NCBI GenBank assembly: GCA_002396805.1
Contig: DGYW01000042.1
Span: 19,899-26,193, forward strand
Reading direction: 5' to 3'
DNA from: Firmicutes bacterium UBA4996
GTDB lineage: Bacteria > Bacillota > Limnochordia > Darwinibacteriales > Darwinibacteriaceae
Length of the DNA stretch: 6,295 nucleotides
Within the stretch, counting starts at the first letter, position 1. Each line of letters opens with the position of its first letter. Of this stretch, positions 1 to 6,111 are shown in pieces. The notes under the pieces were generated by a model. The model saw nothing but the letters and a program-made list of their open reading frames with translations. It was not told where the DNA came from and ran no database searches. The position numbers were made by a program, and so were the translations under genes.

Positions 1-70
1 TAGGTGTAGGTGTAGGTGTAGGTTGCGCAGGTCTAGGCGGTGTTGGTGTTGGCGTGGGTGTTGGGGTGAC
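1..70. repeat. Thr-Pro repeat tract encoding the PBP tail (TAGGTG hexamers)
   Basis: The hexamer taggtg is repeated at 1-18, followed by a variant copy taggtt at 19-24. A more diverged tgttgg/tgtggg stretch follows at 41-66. On the minus strand these encode alternating Thr-Pro, from about residue 597 of the PBP to the window edge, interrupted once by a PPRPAQ segment. Low-complexity tails rich in Pro and Thr are common at the extracytoplasmic C-terminus of Firmicute class A PBPs. The near-identical hexamers at the edge suggest slippage-driven length variation. The tract continues outside the window, so its full length is unknown. Confidence 0.85.
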
Positions 71-1855
71 CGGAGGAATAGCACAGGGTGCCATTTGGGT
101 TGGCTTGGTACCTTTAATAAAAGCATCTAGCTCTACTTGGGGGCATCTGTCACTAGCTAACAGTCCGGTAAAGACATCAATTAGAACATCTGTTTCTACA
201 TCATCGGGTACAGTGAAATCGGTTTTACTGGCTTGTTTGTTGACTTCAGCCATGAAGTCTGCCCATATCTCACCTGCTAACAGAGGAGAAATCGCTTCGT
301 CCTGTTTAGCCTCTGGAAGCTCCACAACTACGCCTGCTAGTAGGATAGGGGAAAAGCCAATACACCATTGTGTCTTTTGATCATCTGATGTGCTAGCGGT
401 CAGAGCCGCGGGAAAATCAAGATCAAGATCTCGGGTGCTCCCATACTCAGGACCTGCCATCAGCATATTAGCTAGTAAGTAAGCTTCTTGTTCAGTGAAG
501 GTGCGTTTTTGGGAGGGCTCTTGCCCCTTAATCACCTGCTTATCCTGGGCGTCCTTAACCTCCACAAAGGCGGTGGGTTGAACATAAAGTCCACCTCTAA
601 GAATTGGTAAATAGGCCTGGGTTAGCTCTAACAGGGATAGGCCACTAGGCACTTCGCCCATTGCTAGACGGAGTTGTAGGTCTTCTTGTTGTAGTTCTAG
701 GTTAACCGCTTTGGCCAAGTCATTGAACTTGTCAACTCCTAGTCGATTTAGTGTCCAAACAGCAGCATTATTTAGGTCCATAGCTAGGGCATGTTTCATG
801 GTGATTACTCCCCAATAACGATCACCGGTGTTTTTCACTTCGAAGTTATCAAACTTCCTTTTGATATCCTCAACAAGGTGGTTCATTGCCCACTCTTCTT
901 TTAATCCTGTGGCATAGATGAGGGGGCGTAACGTTGTACCTACCATCTTTTGCTTTGTAGTGGCTAGGTTAGTCTTATTCTCCACATAGTTAAGGCCCCC
1001 AACTAGGGCCAGAATTCTTCCATCCTGTGGGTCGATCACCACCATCGCCCCTGGGATATTATGCTTTTGGAGAGCTTGTTCCGCCGCCTTTTGCATGCCC
1101 AAATCGAGGGTGGTTTCGATTTTCAAACCACCTTGAAAAACCCGTTCTTCACCTAATTTATCCACAAGGATCTTGCTGAGATAATCGGCAAAGTAGTGGG
1201 CTTGACCAGGCTCATGATGTTCTAAGTCTAAGGGAGTATTGATGGCTTGCTCATATTTGGCTTTCTCGATCCGTCCAGCACTCTGCATTTGGGATAAGAT
1301 GTTGTTGCGTAGTTGCAGAGCTCGTTGTGGTTTCTGATATGGTGAAGCGCTTTCAGGCTCTAAAGTGAGTGCTGCTAAAAGAGCACTTTCTGCAAGGCCT
1401 ACTTGTTCAACGGGCTTTCCGAAATAGGTTTGACTAGCCGCTTCTACCCCATATGCTCTCTCACCAAAATAGGCCTGGTTAAGGTAGAGTTCCACAAGCT
1501 CTTGGTTTGAATAACGTCGTTTGAGGATATAGGGTAATACTGCCGATTTTAAGCGATCCCAGGTTCCTCGAGGTTCGAAAATTAATTGTGCCACCTGTTG
1601 GGGCACGTTTTTCTGGGTAGCTTCTACCGCATTCCGTAGTTCTGGAGGAATCTTGTTTAAGGGAACAAAAACACTCCCCTTTCCGAGGCGCTTAATTACT
1701 GCTCCGTTTTGATCATAAAGAACCGCCCCTGGCAAGGGCCTATTCGCCTCAAATCGCGTTATTTCTTGGCCAGCTTGACTATAAACAGCTACTCCAACTC
1801 CCACAACGATTATCCCTATTAGAATTGGAAAAATTAACCATCTCTTGTTCCCCAT
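1..1855 (-). CDS. Degenerate class A penicillin-binding protein (PBP1A-type), C-terminus cut by window edge
   Basis: At least 618 codons are open from ATG 1853-1855 to the edge, with GGAGG 10 nt upstream. Order: short cytoplasmic start, one membrane segment (about residues 6-25), a GT51 transglycosylase remnant (about 60-185), a linker, a transpeptidase domain (about 240-560), then a Thr/Pro tail. Family identity rests on NQELVELYLNQAYFG, AYGVEAASQTYFGK, GRILALVGG, SGLSLLELTQAY and FIKGTKPT. In normal members GT51 polymerises lipid II and the transpeptidase cross-links peptides. Here the GT51 stretch holding EDxxFxxHxG and the start of GGSTITQQ is missing (residues 81-86), and the Glu of RKxxE is Ser104. 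Nucleophile SxxK reads T307-T-L-R310, SxN reads D360-L-N362, and KTG reads T486-A-S488. I see no SxxK anywhere in the visible protein. It is probably a catalytically inactive paralogue with a structural or regulatory role, which is inference. The gene is divergent from trx and no clear promoter is visible. Confidence 0.9.
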   Translation of the reverse strand, partial: MGNKRWLIFPILIGIIVVGVGVAVYSQAGQEITRFEANRPLPGAVLYDQNGAVIKRLGKGSVFVPLNKIPPELRNAVEATQKNVPQQVAQLIFEPRGTWDRLKSAVLPYILKRRYSNQELVELYLNQAYFGERAYGVEAASQTYFGKPVEQVGLAESALLAALTLEPESASPYQKPQRALQLRNNILSQMQSAGRIEKAKYEQAINTPLDLEHHEPGQAHYFADYLSKILVDKLGEERVFQGGLKIETTLDLGMQKAAEQALQKHNIPGAMVVIDPQDGRILALVGGLNYVENKTNLATTKQKMVGTTLRPLIYATGLKEEWAMNHLVEDIKRKFDNFEVKNTGDRYWGVITMKHALAMDLNNAAVWTLNRLGVDKFNDLAKAVNLELQQEDLQLRLAMGEVPSGLSLLELTQAYLPILRGGLYVQPTAFVEVKDAQDKQVIKGQEPSQKRTFTEQEAYLLANMLMAGPEYGSTRDLDLDFPAALTASTSDDQKTQWCIGFSPILLAGVVVELPEAKQDEAISPLLAGEIWADFMAEVNKQASKTDFTVPDDVETDVLIDVFTGLLASDRCPQVELDAFIKGTKPTQMAPCAIPPVTPTPTPTPTPPRPAQPTPTPTP

Positions 1856-1865
1856 ACTTTTCCCG

Positions 1866-1870
1866 CCTCC
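1866..1870 (-). promoter_or_regulatory. Ribosome binding site of the PBP gene
   Basis: The minus strand reads GGAGG, separated by 10 nt from the ATG at 1853-1855. This fixes the start that gives the short basic N-terminus MGNKR followed directly by the membrane segment. No convincing SigA or sporulation sigma-factor promoter was found upstream of it in the 143-bp divergent region. Confidence 0.75.
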
Positions 1871-1942
1871 TGTGCTTAGTATTTGCGCGGGATTAATCTT
1901 CCATGCACCATACTAGAGAAACGCCGTCCAAGATGACCCGTT

Positions 1943-1972
1943 TTGACAAACCTTTCCCGGATCATTTATAAT
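1943..1972 (+). promoter_or_regulatory. Consensus SigA promoter of the thioredoxin gene
   Basis: The -35 hexamer TTGACA (1943-1948) and -10 hexamer TATAAT (1967-1972) both match consensus exactly, with an 18-nt spacer. Transcription would start near 1979-1980 and give a leader of about 25 nt before the ATG at 2005. This predicts strong housekeeping expression of the thioredoxin. The promoter lies in the divergent gap, and the -35 box is about 90 bp from the PBP start codon. Confidence 0.88.
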
Positions 1973-1990
1973 CAAGACATAACACCAATT

Positions 1991-1996
1991 GAGGAG
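1991..1996 (+). promoter_or_regulatory. Ribosome binding site that decides the thioredoxin start
   Basis: GAGGAG sits 8 nt before ATG 2005. An in-frame TTG at 1999 would leave only 2 nt between this site and the start codon, which is too close. The ATG is therefore the preferred start and gives the usual thioredoxin N-terminal length. Confidence 0.75.
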
Positions 1997-2004
1997 CGTT
2001 GTTT

Positions 2005-2328
2005 ATGAGCAAAATCATCGAAGCAACTGATCAAAATTTCCGGGCCGAGGTGCTAGAAGCAGACTTGCCCGTTTTTGTGGATTTTTGGGCTGTGTGGTGC
2101 GGACCTTGTCGGCAAATTGCCCCCCTCTTTGAAGAGCTCGGGGAAGAGTATGCAGGTAAAATCAAATTTGTGAAAGTTAACGTGGATGAGGTCACCGAAT
2201 CTGTAGGTGCCTACGGAATCATGAGCATTCCAACTCTAATGCTTTTTAAGGACGGTCAACCCATGGAGACATTGGTAGGTGTCCAACCAAGGGCTCGGTT
2301 ACAGGAGCTACTAGATAACTATATATAG
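2005..2328 (+). CDS. trxA: Thioredoxin
   Basis: A 107-residue protein of the normal thioredoxin length. It is a cytoplasmic disulfide reductase that passes electrons from thioredoxin reductase to ribonucleotide reductase, peroxiredoxins and other targets. Visible hallmarks are the active site W31-C32-G-P-C35, the buried acid D26 in VDFWA, N59 in the VNVDE strand, cis-proline P76 in SIPT, and the FKDGQ turn followed by the conserved Gly92. There is no signal peptide or membrane segment, so it is a classical soluble thioredoxin rather than an extracytoplasmic ResA/TlpA type. It is a single-gene unit with its own strong promoter and a hairpin terminator. No reductase gene lies beside it. Many Firmicutes carry several trx paralogues, so the symbol is by family, not by proven orthology. 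Confidence 0.95.
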   Translation: MSKIIEATDQNFRAEVLEADLPVFVDFWAVWCGPCRQIAPLFEELGEEYAGKIKFVKVNVDEVTESVGAYGIMSIPTLMLFKDGQPMETLVGVQPRARLQELLDNYI

Positions 2329-2338
2329 AAGCAGATCA

Positions 2339-2372
2339 AAAAGCGGCAGCGGTGTATACCGGTGCCGCTTTT
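2339..2372. terminator. Bidirectional intrinsic terminator between trx and the RND gene
   Basis: A 10-bp perfect outer stem, AAAAGCGGCA (2339-2348) with TGCCGCTTTT (2363-2372), encloses a further 4-bp inner stem after one G-G mismatch and a GTAT loop (2354-2357). The rightward transcript ends in a run of four U. The leftward transcript ends in a run of five U, from the A tract at 2338-2342. It lies between the convergent stop codons of trx (2328) and the RND gene (2383) and can serve both. Confidence 0.88.
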
Positions 2373-2382
2373 ACGCGAGCGT

Positions 2383-5300
2383 CTATTTACTTCTTTCCCA
2401 ACGAGCGAAAATTTCGTAGACTGCGGGAATTACGAAAAGGGTTAAGAAGGTTGATGTAATTAATCCCCCCATGATGGTGGCAGCCAGAGGTCTTTGGAAT
2501 TCACTACCAACCCCAAAACCGAGGGCGATTGGCAACAGACCAAAGATAGTGGTAATAGAAGTCATCAAAATGGGACGTAGACGAACTTGGCATGCCTCAG
2601 TGATGGCCTCTCGAACGGGGATCTCTGGGCTTTCTTTGCGTTTAAGGTTAATGTAGTCAACCAAAACAATGGCGTTATTCACCACAATTCCAGTCAAAAC
2701 AATGATCCCAATGATAGACATGATACCCACACTACCTCCAACTAACCACAAGCCCACCAACGAGCCGACGAGGGCTAAGGGAATGGAGAACATGATGATA
2801 AGAGGCTGGCTAAAGGATTCGAATTGGGCAGCCATGACTAAGAAGACTAAGAGTACCGCGAGAGACAAGGCTAGAGTCAGTTCGTTCAAGGATTCATCAA
2901 TGATATCTTGCAAGCCACCAATACTGATGTGGTAACCAGCGGGGATATCCATTCTATCTATAATATCTTGGGTACTGCGGACCGCCTTGGTCAGGGAGAG
3001 ATCATCTAGAATGCCCGTCACATAAATTACTGGTAGCCGATCCGTCCTCTGGAACACTGGCTGAGTAGTTCCGATTACAGGTTGTACCACCTCATTTAAT
3101 AAGATGGGATGCTCGCCTAAACCATTAATTTGTACCGGGGATGTAATTTTAGTACTCAGTAAATCGTCTACTGAGTGGATAGGAGAATCTGGTCTCAATA
3201 CCACTGGAAGCATCCTGTTGCCCACCTGCACATCAGTGGCTTTTAGACCAGCAGTGGCATAACGCATACCTAGTCCTACTTGGCCGGCTGTGAAGCCACC
3301 TAAGATACTTCGGGAGGTATCTACCTTTAGGAATAGATCTTGGCCCAGTCTAAAACGTGTATCCTGGATATCGCGGAAACCAGAAATCTGGGCTAACTCA
3401 CCCTTTAGTTCCTCCGCTAAATCTATGCAAATGTTTAGATTTTCACCACGGATTTCCACGGAAAGATTGGGCGTTAACAAGGTGCTTGATGCGGATCCGA
3501 ACAAAGATGTATCGGCTATATTGGTCCTCAAGACACCTCGTTTTACCATGATGTCGTGGATCTCGTCACTCAACTCTTTACTACCCTTCTTTCGCTCATC
3601 ATGGGGTATCAAAGTAATGGAGAATTGAGCATTATCTAAACCGACGCCTGTTAAAAGGCTCATGACATCCATTTCCCCTTGATCTCCCACTTGGGTCGCG
3701 ACTCGAGCCACTTCGGGTATGGCTCGCAAATCTTCTTCTATAGAGATGATCATCTCTCGAACCGCTTCTAGAGGTAATCCTGTTGGTAACATGGCCGTCA
3801 CTCCTAAGAAGCCCTCATCAAAGCTGGGGAGAAACTCTTGATCGAGACGGGGAAAAATAAACGCTGAAACCAGCACAATTACGATGACAACTCCAAAGAC
3901 AAGTGATTTTTTGTCTAAGGCCTTCTCTAAATAACGGAGATAAGTTTTTTGCATTTTTCCAAGATCGGTTTTTTTCTGATGTTGCGTAGAAGCCAAACCG
4001 GGTTTGAGTAGTTTAGCAGCCAGCATGGGTATAACTGTCAGTGCAACCACTAAAGAAGCAATGAGGGAATAGGAGATAGTTAGTCCCAATTCCTTTAATA
4101 GTTGACCCGCGATACTCTGCAGAAAAATGACCGGTAGAAAGACTGCCACAGTGGTGGTGGTGGAAGCCAAGATTGCTCCTGCAATCTCCCCGGCTCCTTC
4201 TTGAGCAGCTATTCTTGGTGCTGACCCTTCAGTCAGATGGCGATAGATGTTTTCTAATACCACAATAGATGAGTCCACTAACATACCCACACCTAGGGCC
4301 AGTCCGCCTAAGGTCATGAGATTTAAAGACAGTTTGGAAAAGTAAACTAAAACAAAGCTGGCAATAATTGAAACCGGAATTGACAAAGCTATGATTAGGA
4401 GGCTTTGGAAGTTTCTCAAGAAAAACCACAGAACTAAGATGGCTAATAGGCCACCAATAATCCCACTCGTGGCAAGGTTGCCGATGCTTTGATTAATAAA
4501 TAGGGATTGATCAGTAATAATGGTCAACTGAAGATGGGGATGTTCTGCTTCGATTTTAGCCAAAGTCGACTTAAGGTTTTGGGCTACGCGCACCACATTG
4601 GCACCACTTTGACGCATCACTTGGATCAACACTGTATCTTCTCCGTTATAGCGAGTAATGCCATCCCGCGGCTGGACATGGGTACTCACGTCTGCCACAT
4701 CACTGAGATAGGTTAATGAGGGAATCAAGCCACCCAACCCCAAAATGCCACTACCTTGTGTCATGCCTACGATGATTTGTTCCAAATCTTCTACGCTAGA
4801 AATTTGGCTACCAGCCCTAGTAGTGTAGCGTATACCATCTGCGGTTACGGCTCCGCCTGGGACAATAATATTTTGATACATAATCAACTGCTGTAAAATC
4901 ACTGGTGTAAGGCCAATTTCGTTTAGGTATTCGGGGTCAAAAAGCACTTGGATTTCTTCCTTGCTGGTTCCCAAGAGACTAACCTGGGCTACACCTGATA
5001 ACTGCTCCAATTGTGGTTTGATGCGTTGCAGTTGTTCAGATAGTTCTACACCAGAAAGATCGTCTGCAGTGACTCCAATGAGCATCAGCGGGAAATCGTT
5101 GGGGTCCACCTGTGTCACAATAGGAGCTTGGGCTCCTTCGGGTAAGGTTAGTGCTAGTTGAGCCAAAGTATTACGCATCTGGTCTAGGGCACTCAACATG
5201 TCTGTACCCCAATCAAACTGCAGTACTACTGCGGAGGCGTTTTCCATACTAAAGGAATCTTGTCTCCGTAATCCGCTGACACCGGCAAGCGCACCTTCCA

Positions 5301-5499
5301 CTGGGATGGTAATGTCCTGTTGAATGGTTAAAGGTGCACCGCCTGGGTACAGTGTCACTACCACCGCAATGGGGAAGTTCAGATCGGGTAGTAAATCGAT
5401 GCCCACTTTTTGCAAAGAGATAACTCCGAATAATAGGGCGACAATAACAATTACAGTAATGGCGATGGGTCTTTTTACCGCCAGCTTTGATAAGTGCAT
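2383..5499 (-). CDS. RND-family multidrug/solute efflux transporter (AcrB/SwrC-like)
   Basis: A full-length 1038-residue inner-membrane proton-driven exporter of the ACR_tran family. It has the two-fold RND plan: TM1 (about 10-30), a large extracytoplasmic porter region, TM2-6 (about 338-500), TM7 (about 531-555), a second porter region, and TM8-12 (about 865-1030). The opening LAVKRPIAI and the FGVISLQKVGIDLLPDLNFP stretch are typical of the family. In TM4 the acid pair of AcrB (D407-D408) reads D409-S410. In TM10 the AcrB Lys940 position is N941 (GIVVNNAIVLVDY). Such changes also occur in other Firmicute RND proteins and do not prove inactivity. AAGGAGG lies 6 nt before the ATG. No HlyD-type adaptor or TolC gene is adjacent, which fits SwrC-like pumps that act alone in single-membrane cells. 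Substrate unknown; drugs, lipopeptides or lipids are possible. Confidence 0.93.
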   Translation of the reverse strand: MHLSKLAVKRPIAITVIVIVALLFGVISLQKVGIDLLPDLNFPIAVVVTLYPGGAPLTIQQDITIPVEGALAGVSGLRRQDSFSMENASAVVLQFDWGTDMLSALDQMRNTLAQLALTLPEGAQAPIVTQVDPNDFPLMLIGVTADDLSGVELSEQLQRIKPQLEQLSGVAQVSLLGTSKEEIQVLFDPEYLNEIGLTPVILQQLIMYQNIIVPGGAVTADGIRYTTRAGSQISSVEDLEQIIVGMTQGSGILGLGGLIPSLTYLSDVADVSTHVQPRDGITRYNGEDTVLIQVMRQSGANVVRVAQNLKSTLAKIEAEHPHLQLTIITDQSLFINQSIGNLATSGIIGGLLAILVLWFFLRNFQSLLIIALSIPVSIIASFVLVYFSKLSLNLMTLGGLALGVGMLVDSSIVVLENIYRHLTEGSAPRIAAQEGAGEIAGAILASTTTTVAVFLPVIFLQSIAGQLLKELGLTISYSLIASLVVALTVIPMLAAKLLKPGLASTQHQKKTDLGKMQKTYLRYLEKALDKKSLVFGVVIVIVLVSAFIFPRLDQEFLPSFDEGFLGVTAMLPTGLPLEAVREMIISIEEDLRAIPEVARVATQVGDQGEMDVMSLLTGVGLDNAQFSITLIPHDERKKGSKELSDEIHDIMVKRGVLRTNIADTSLFGSASSTLLTPNLSVEIRGENLNICIDLAEELKGELAQISGFRDIQDTRFRLGQDLFLKVDTSRSILGGFTAGQVGLGMRYATAGLKATDVQVGNRMLPVVLRPDSPIHSVDDLLSTKITSPVQINGLGEHPILLNEVVQPVIGTTQPVFQRTDRLPVIYVTGILDDLSLTKAVRSTQDIIDRMDIPAGYHISIGGLQDIIDESLNELTLALSLAVLLVFLVMAAQFESFSQPLIIMFSIPLALVGSLVGLWLVGGSVGIMSIIGIIVLTGIVVNNAIVLVDYINLKRKESPEIPVREAITEACQVRLRPILMTSITTIFGLLPIALGFGVGSEFQRPLAATIMGGLITSTFLTLFVIPAVYEIFARWERSK

Positions 5500-5505
5500 G
5501 TGGAT

Positions 5506-5512
5506 CCTCCTT
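5506..5512 (-). promoter_or_regulatory. Ribosome binding site of the RND gene
   Basis: The minus strand reads AAGGAGG, a full anti-16S match, 6 nt before the ATG at 5497-5499. It supports the start at MHLSK, directly ahead of the conserved KRPIAI segment that opens RND proteins. Confidence 0.85.
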
Positions 5513-5576
5513 AAGGGCTACACGAATTCTAATATGATTTCTGGATGTGGTTCTTATATCCTGCCTTACCTTATAG

Positions 5577-5584
5577 AAAGGAAG
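5577..5584 (+). promoter_or_regulatory. Ribosome binding site of sleB
   Basis: AAAGGAAG ends 8 nt before ATG 5593 and decides this start over the in-frame ATG at 5545, which has no purine-rich site at a suitable distance. In Bacillus sleB is driven by the forespore factor SigG. I could not find a convincing SigG-type -35/-10 pair in 5500-5592. Confidence 0.6.
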
Positions 5585-5592
5585 AATCCGGA

Positions 5593-6099
5593 ATGGATAG
5601 ACTTAGACCACAACTAATCGGGTTTGGCACTTTGTTGGTGTTAGGAGTGCTACTTCTAGTCTGGTGGACAGATTGGTCAACACCACAAAAGACACCTCCG
5701 TCACAGCGACCCAGTGAGGAATTGTCTAGTTGGCGAACTGTTTATTCTGAGTCCGATTTAGACTTGTTAGCCCGTGTTGTGAGGGCAGAAGCACAGGGCG
5801 AACCTTATGACGGCCAAATAGCGGTGGCCGCGGTGATCTTAAATCGGGTACACCATCCTGAATTTCCTAACACGATTCCGGGAGTGGTTTACGAGCCTTT
5901 AGCCTTCACAGTAGTGGCCAATGGACAAGTGCATAAGCCCGCAGATGCTAGCGCGGTTCAAGCGGCTCATGCGGCCCTCAATGGGCTAGATCCCACAGAT
6001 GGAGCCCTCTATTTTTATAATCCAGCTAAGACTCGTAGTACTTGGATTAGAAGTCGCCAGGTGTTAAAAACGATTGGGAAACACATTTTTGCCAGCTAG
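5593..6099 (+). CDS. sleB: Spore cortex-lytic enzyme SleB-type (cell wall hydrolase family 2), short form
   Basis: A 168-residue protein: a hydrophobic segment at about residues 8-25, a Pro/Ser/Gln-rich linker (about 28-46), then a Hydrolase_2 domain from about 52 to the end. In SleB this domain is a lytic transglycosylase that cleaves cortex glycan at muramic-delta-lactam during germination. The putative catalytic acid is E66 in VVRAEAQGEPYDGQ, followed by the family signatures AVAAVILNRV, the FTVVANGQV strand, ALYFYNP and the closing TIGKHIFA. The N-terminal PG_binding_1 domain of Bacillus SleB is missing. The leader has no obvious cleavage site, so it may stay membrane-anchored. ATG 5593 is chosen because AAAGGAAG lies about 8 nt upstream; the alternative ATG 5545 adds 16 residues without a good site. 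The ypeB start follows after 12 nt, which supports SleB over CwlJ. Confidence 0.9.
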   Translation: MDRLRPQLIGFGTLLVLGVLLLVWWTDWSTPQKTPPSQRPSEELSSWRTVYSESDLDLLARVVRAEAQGEPYDGQIAVAAVILNRVHHPEFPNTIPGVVYEPLAFTVVANGQVHKPADASAVQAAHAALNGLDPTDGALYFYNPAKTRSTWIRSRQVLKTIGKHIFAS

Positions 6100-6111
6100 G
6101 GGGTGGAGCTT

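Larger units (their letters stand above)
1856..1998. other. Divergent intergenic region between the PBP gene and trx
   Basis: This 143-bp gap holds the consensus trx promoter and the PBP ribosome binding site. The tetramer TGAC occurs at 1934 and again at 1944, inside the -35 box, one helical turn apart. That is too little to call an operator. I see no T-box, riboswitch or long inverted repeat. Confidence 0.6.
5500..5592. other. Divergent intergenic region between the RND gene and sleB
   Basis: This 93-bp AT-rich gap must carry the leftward promoter for the efflux gene and probably the rightward promoter for sleB-ypeB. It contains TATA-like patches (about 5531-5537 and 5553-5559) but no -35/-10 pair with acceptable spacing to SigA or SigG consensus on either strand. 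The ribosome binding sites of both genes lie at its edges. Confidence 0.5.

Noticed and set aside
54..380. Plus-strand open frame of 108 codons opposite the PBP C-terminal region
   Set aside because: It lies entirely antisense to the well-supported PBP frame, has a low-complexity Ser/Thr-rich product, no ribosome binding site and no family resemblance.
600..1000. The PBP as an ordinary frameshifted pseudogene
   Set aside because: The frame is open from the ATG at 1855 to the window edge, and family-typical sequence continues on both sides of every degenerate motif. The changes are substitutions and one in-frame deletion, not stops or shifts.
1934..1947. TGAC direct repeat with 10-bp period as a possible operator over the trx -35 box
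   Set aside because: Only four bases repeat and the second copy is simply part of TTGACA. The flanks do not match a CtsR site.
4229..4429. Minus-strand and plus-strand open frames inside the RND gene
   Set aside because: All overlap the conserved transporter frame, and their products have no recognisable motifs. They are shadows of the coding bias of the real gene.
5545..5592. Upstream ATG giving SleB 16 extra residues (MWFLYPAL...)
   Set aside because: It has no ribosome binding site, and the extra residues are unlike a signal start. ATG 5593 has AAAGGAAG at the proper distance and begins MDRLRPQ just before the membrane segment.
5500..5592. A forespore SigG promoter for sleB
   Set aside because: It is expected from Bacillus biology, but no GHATR plus CATNNTA pair with 17-18 nt spacing could be read. 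The nearest candidates (GAATT at 5524, CCTTATA at 5569) are badly spaced or mismatched.
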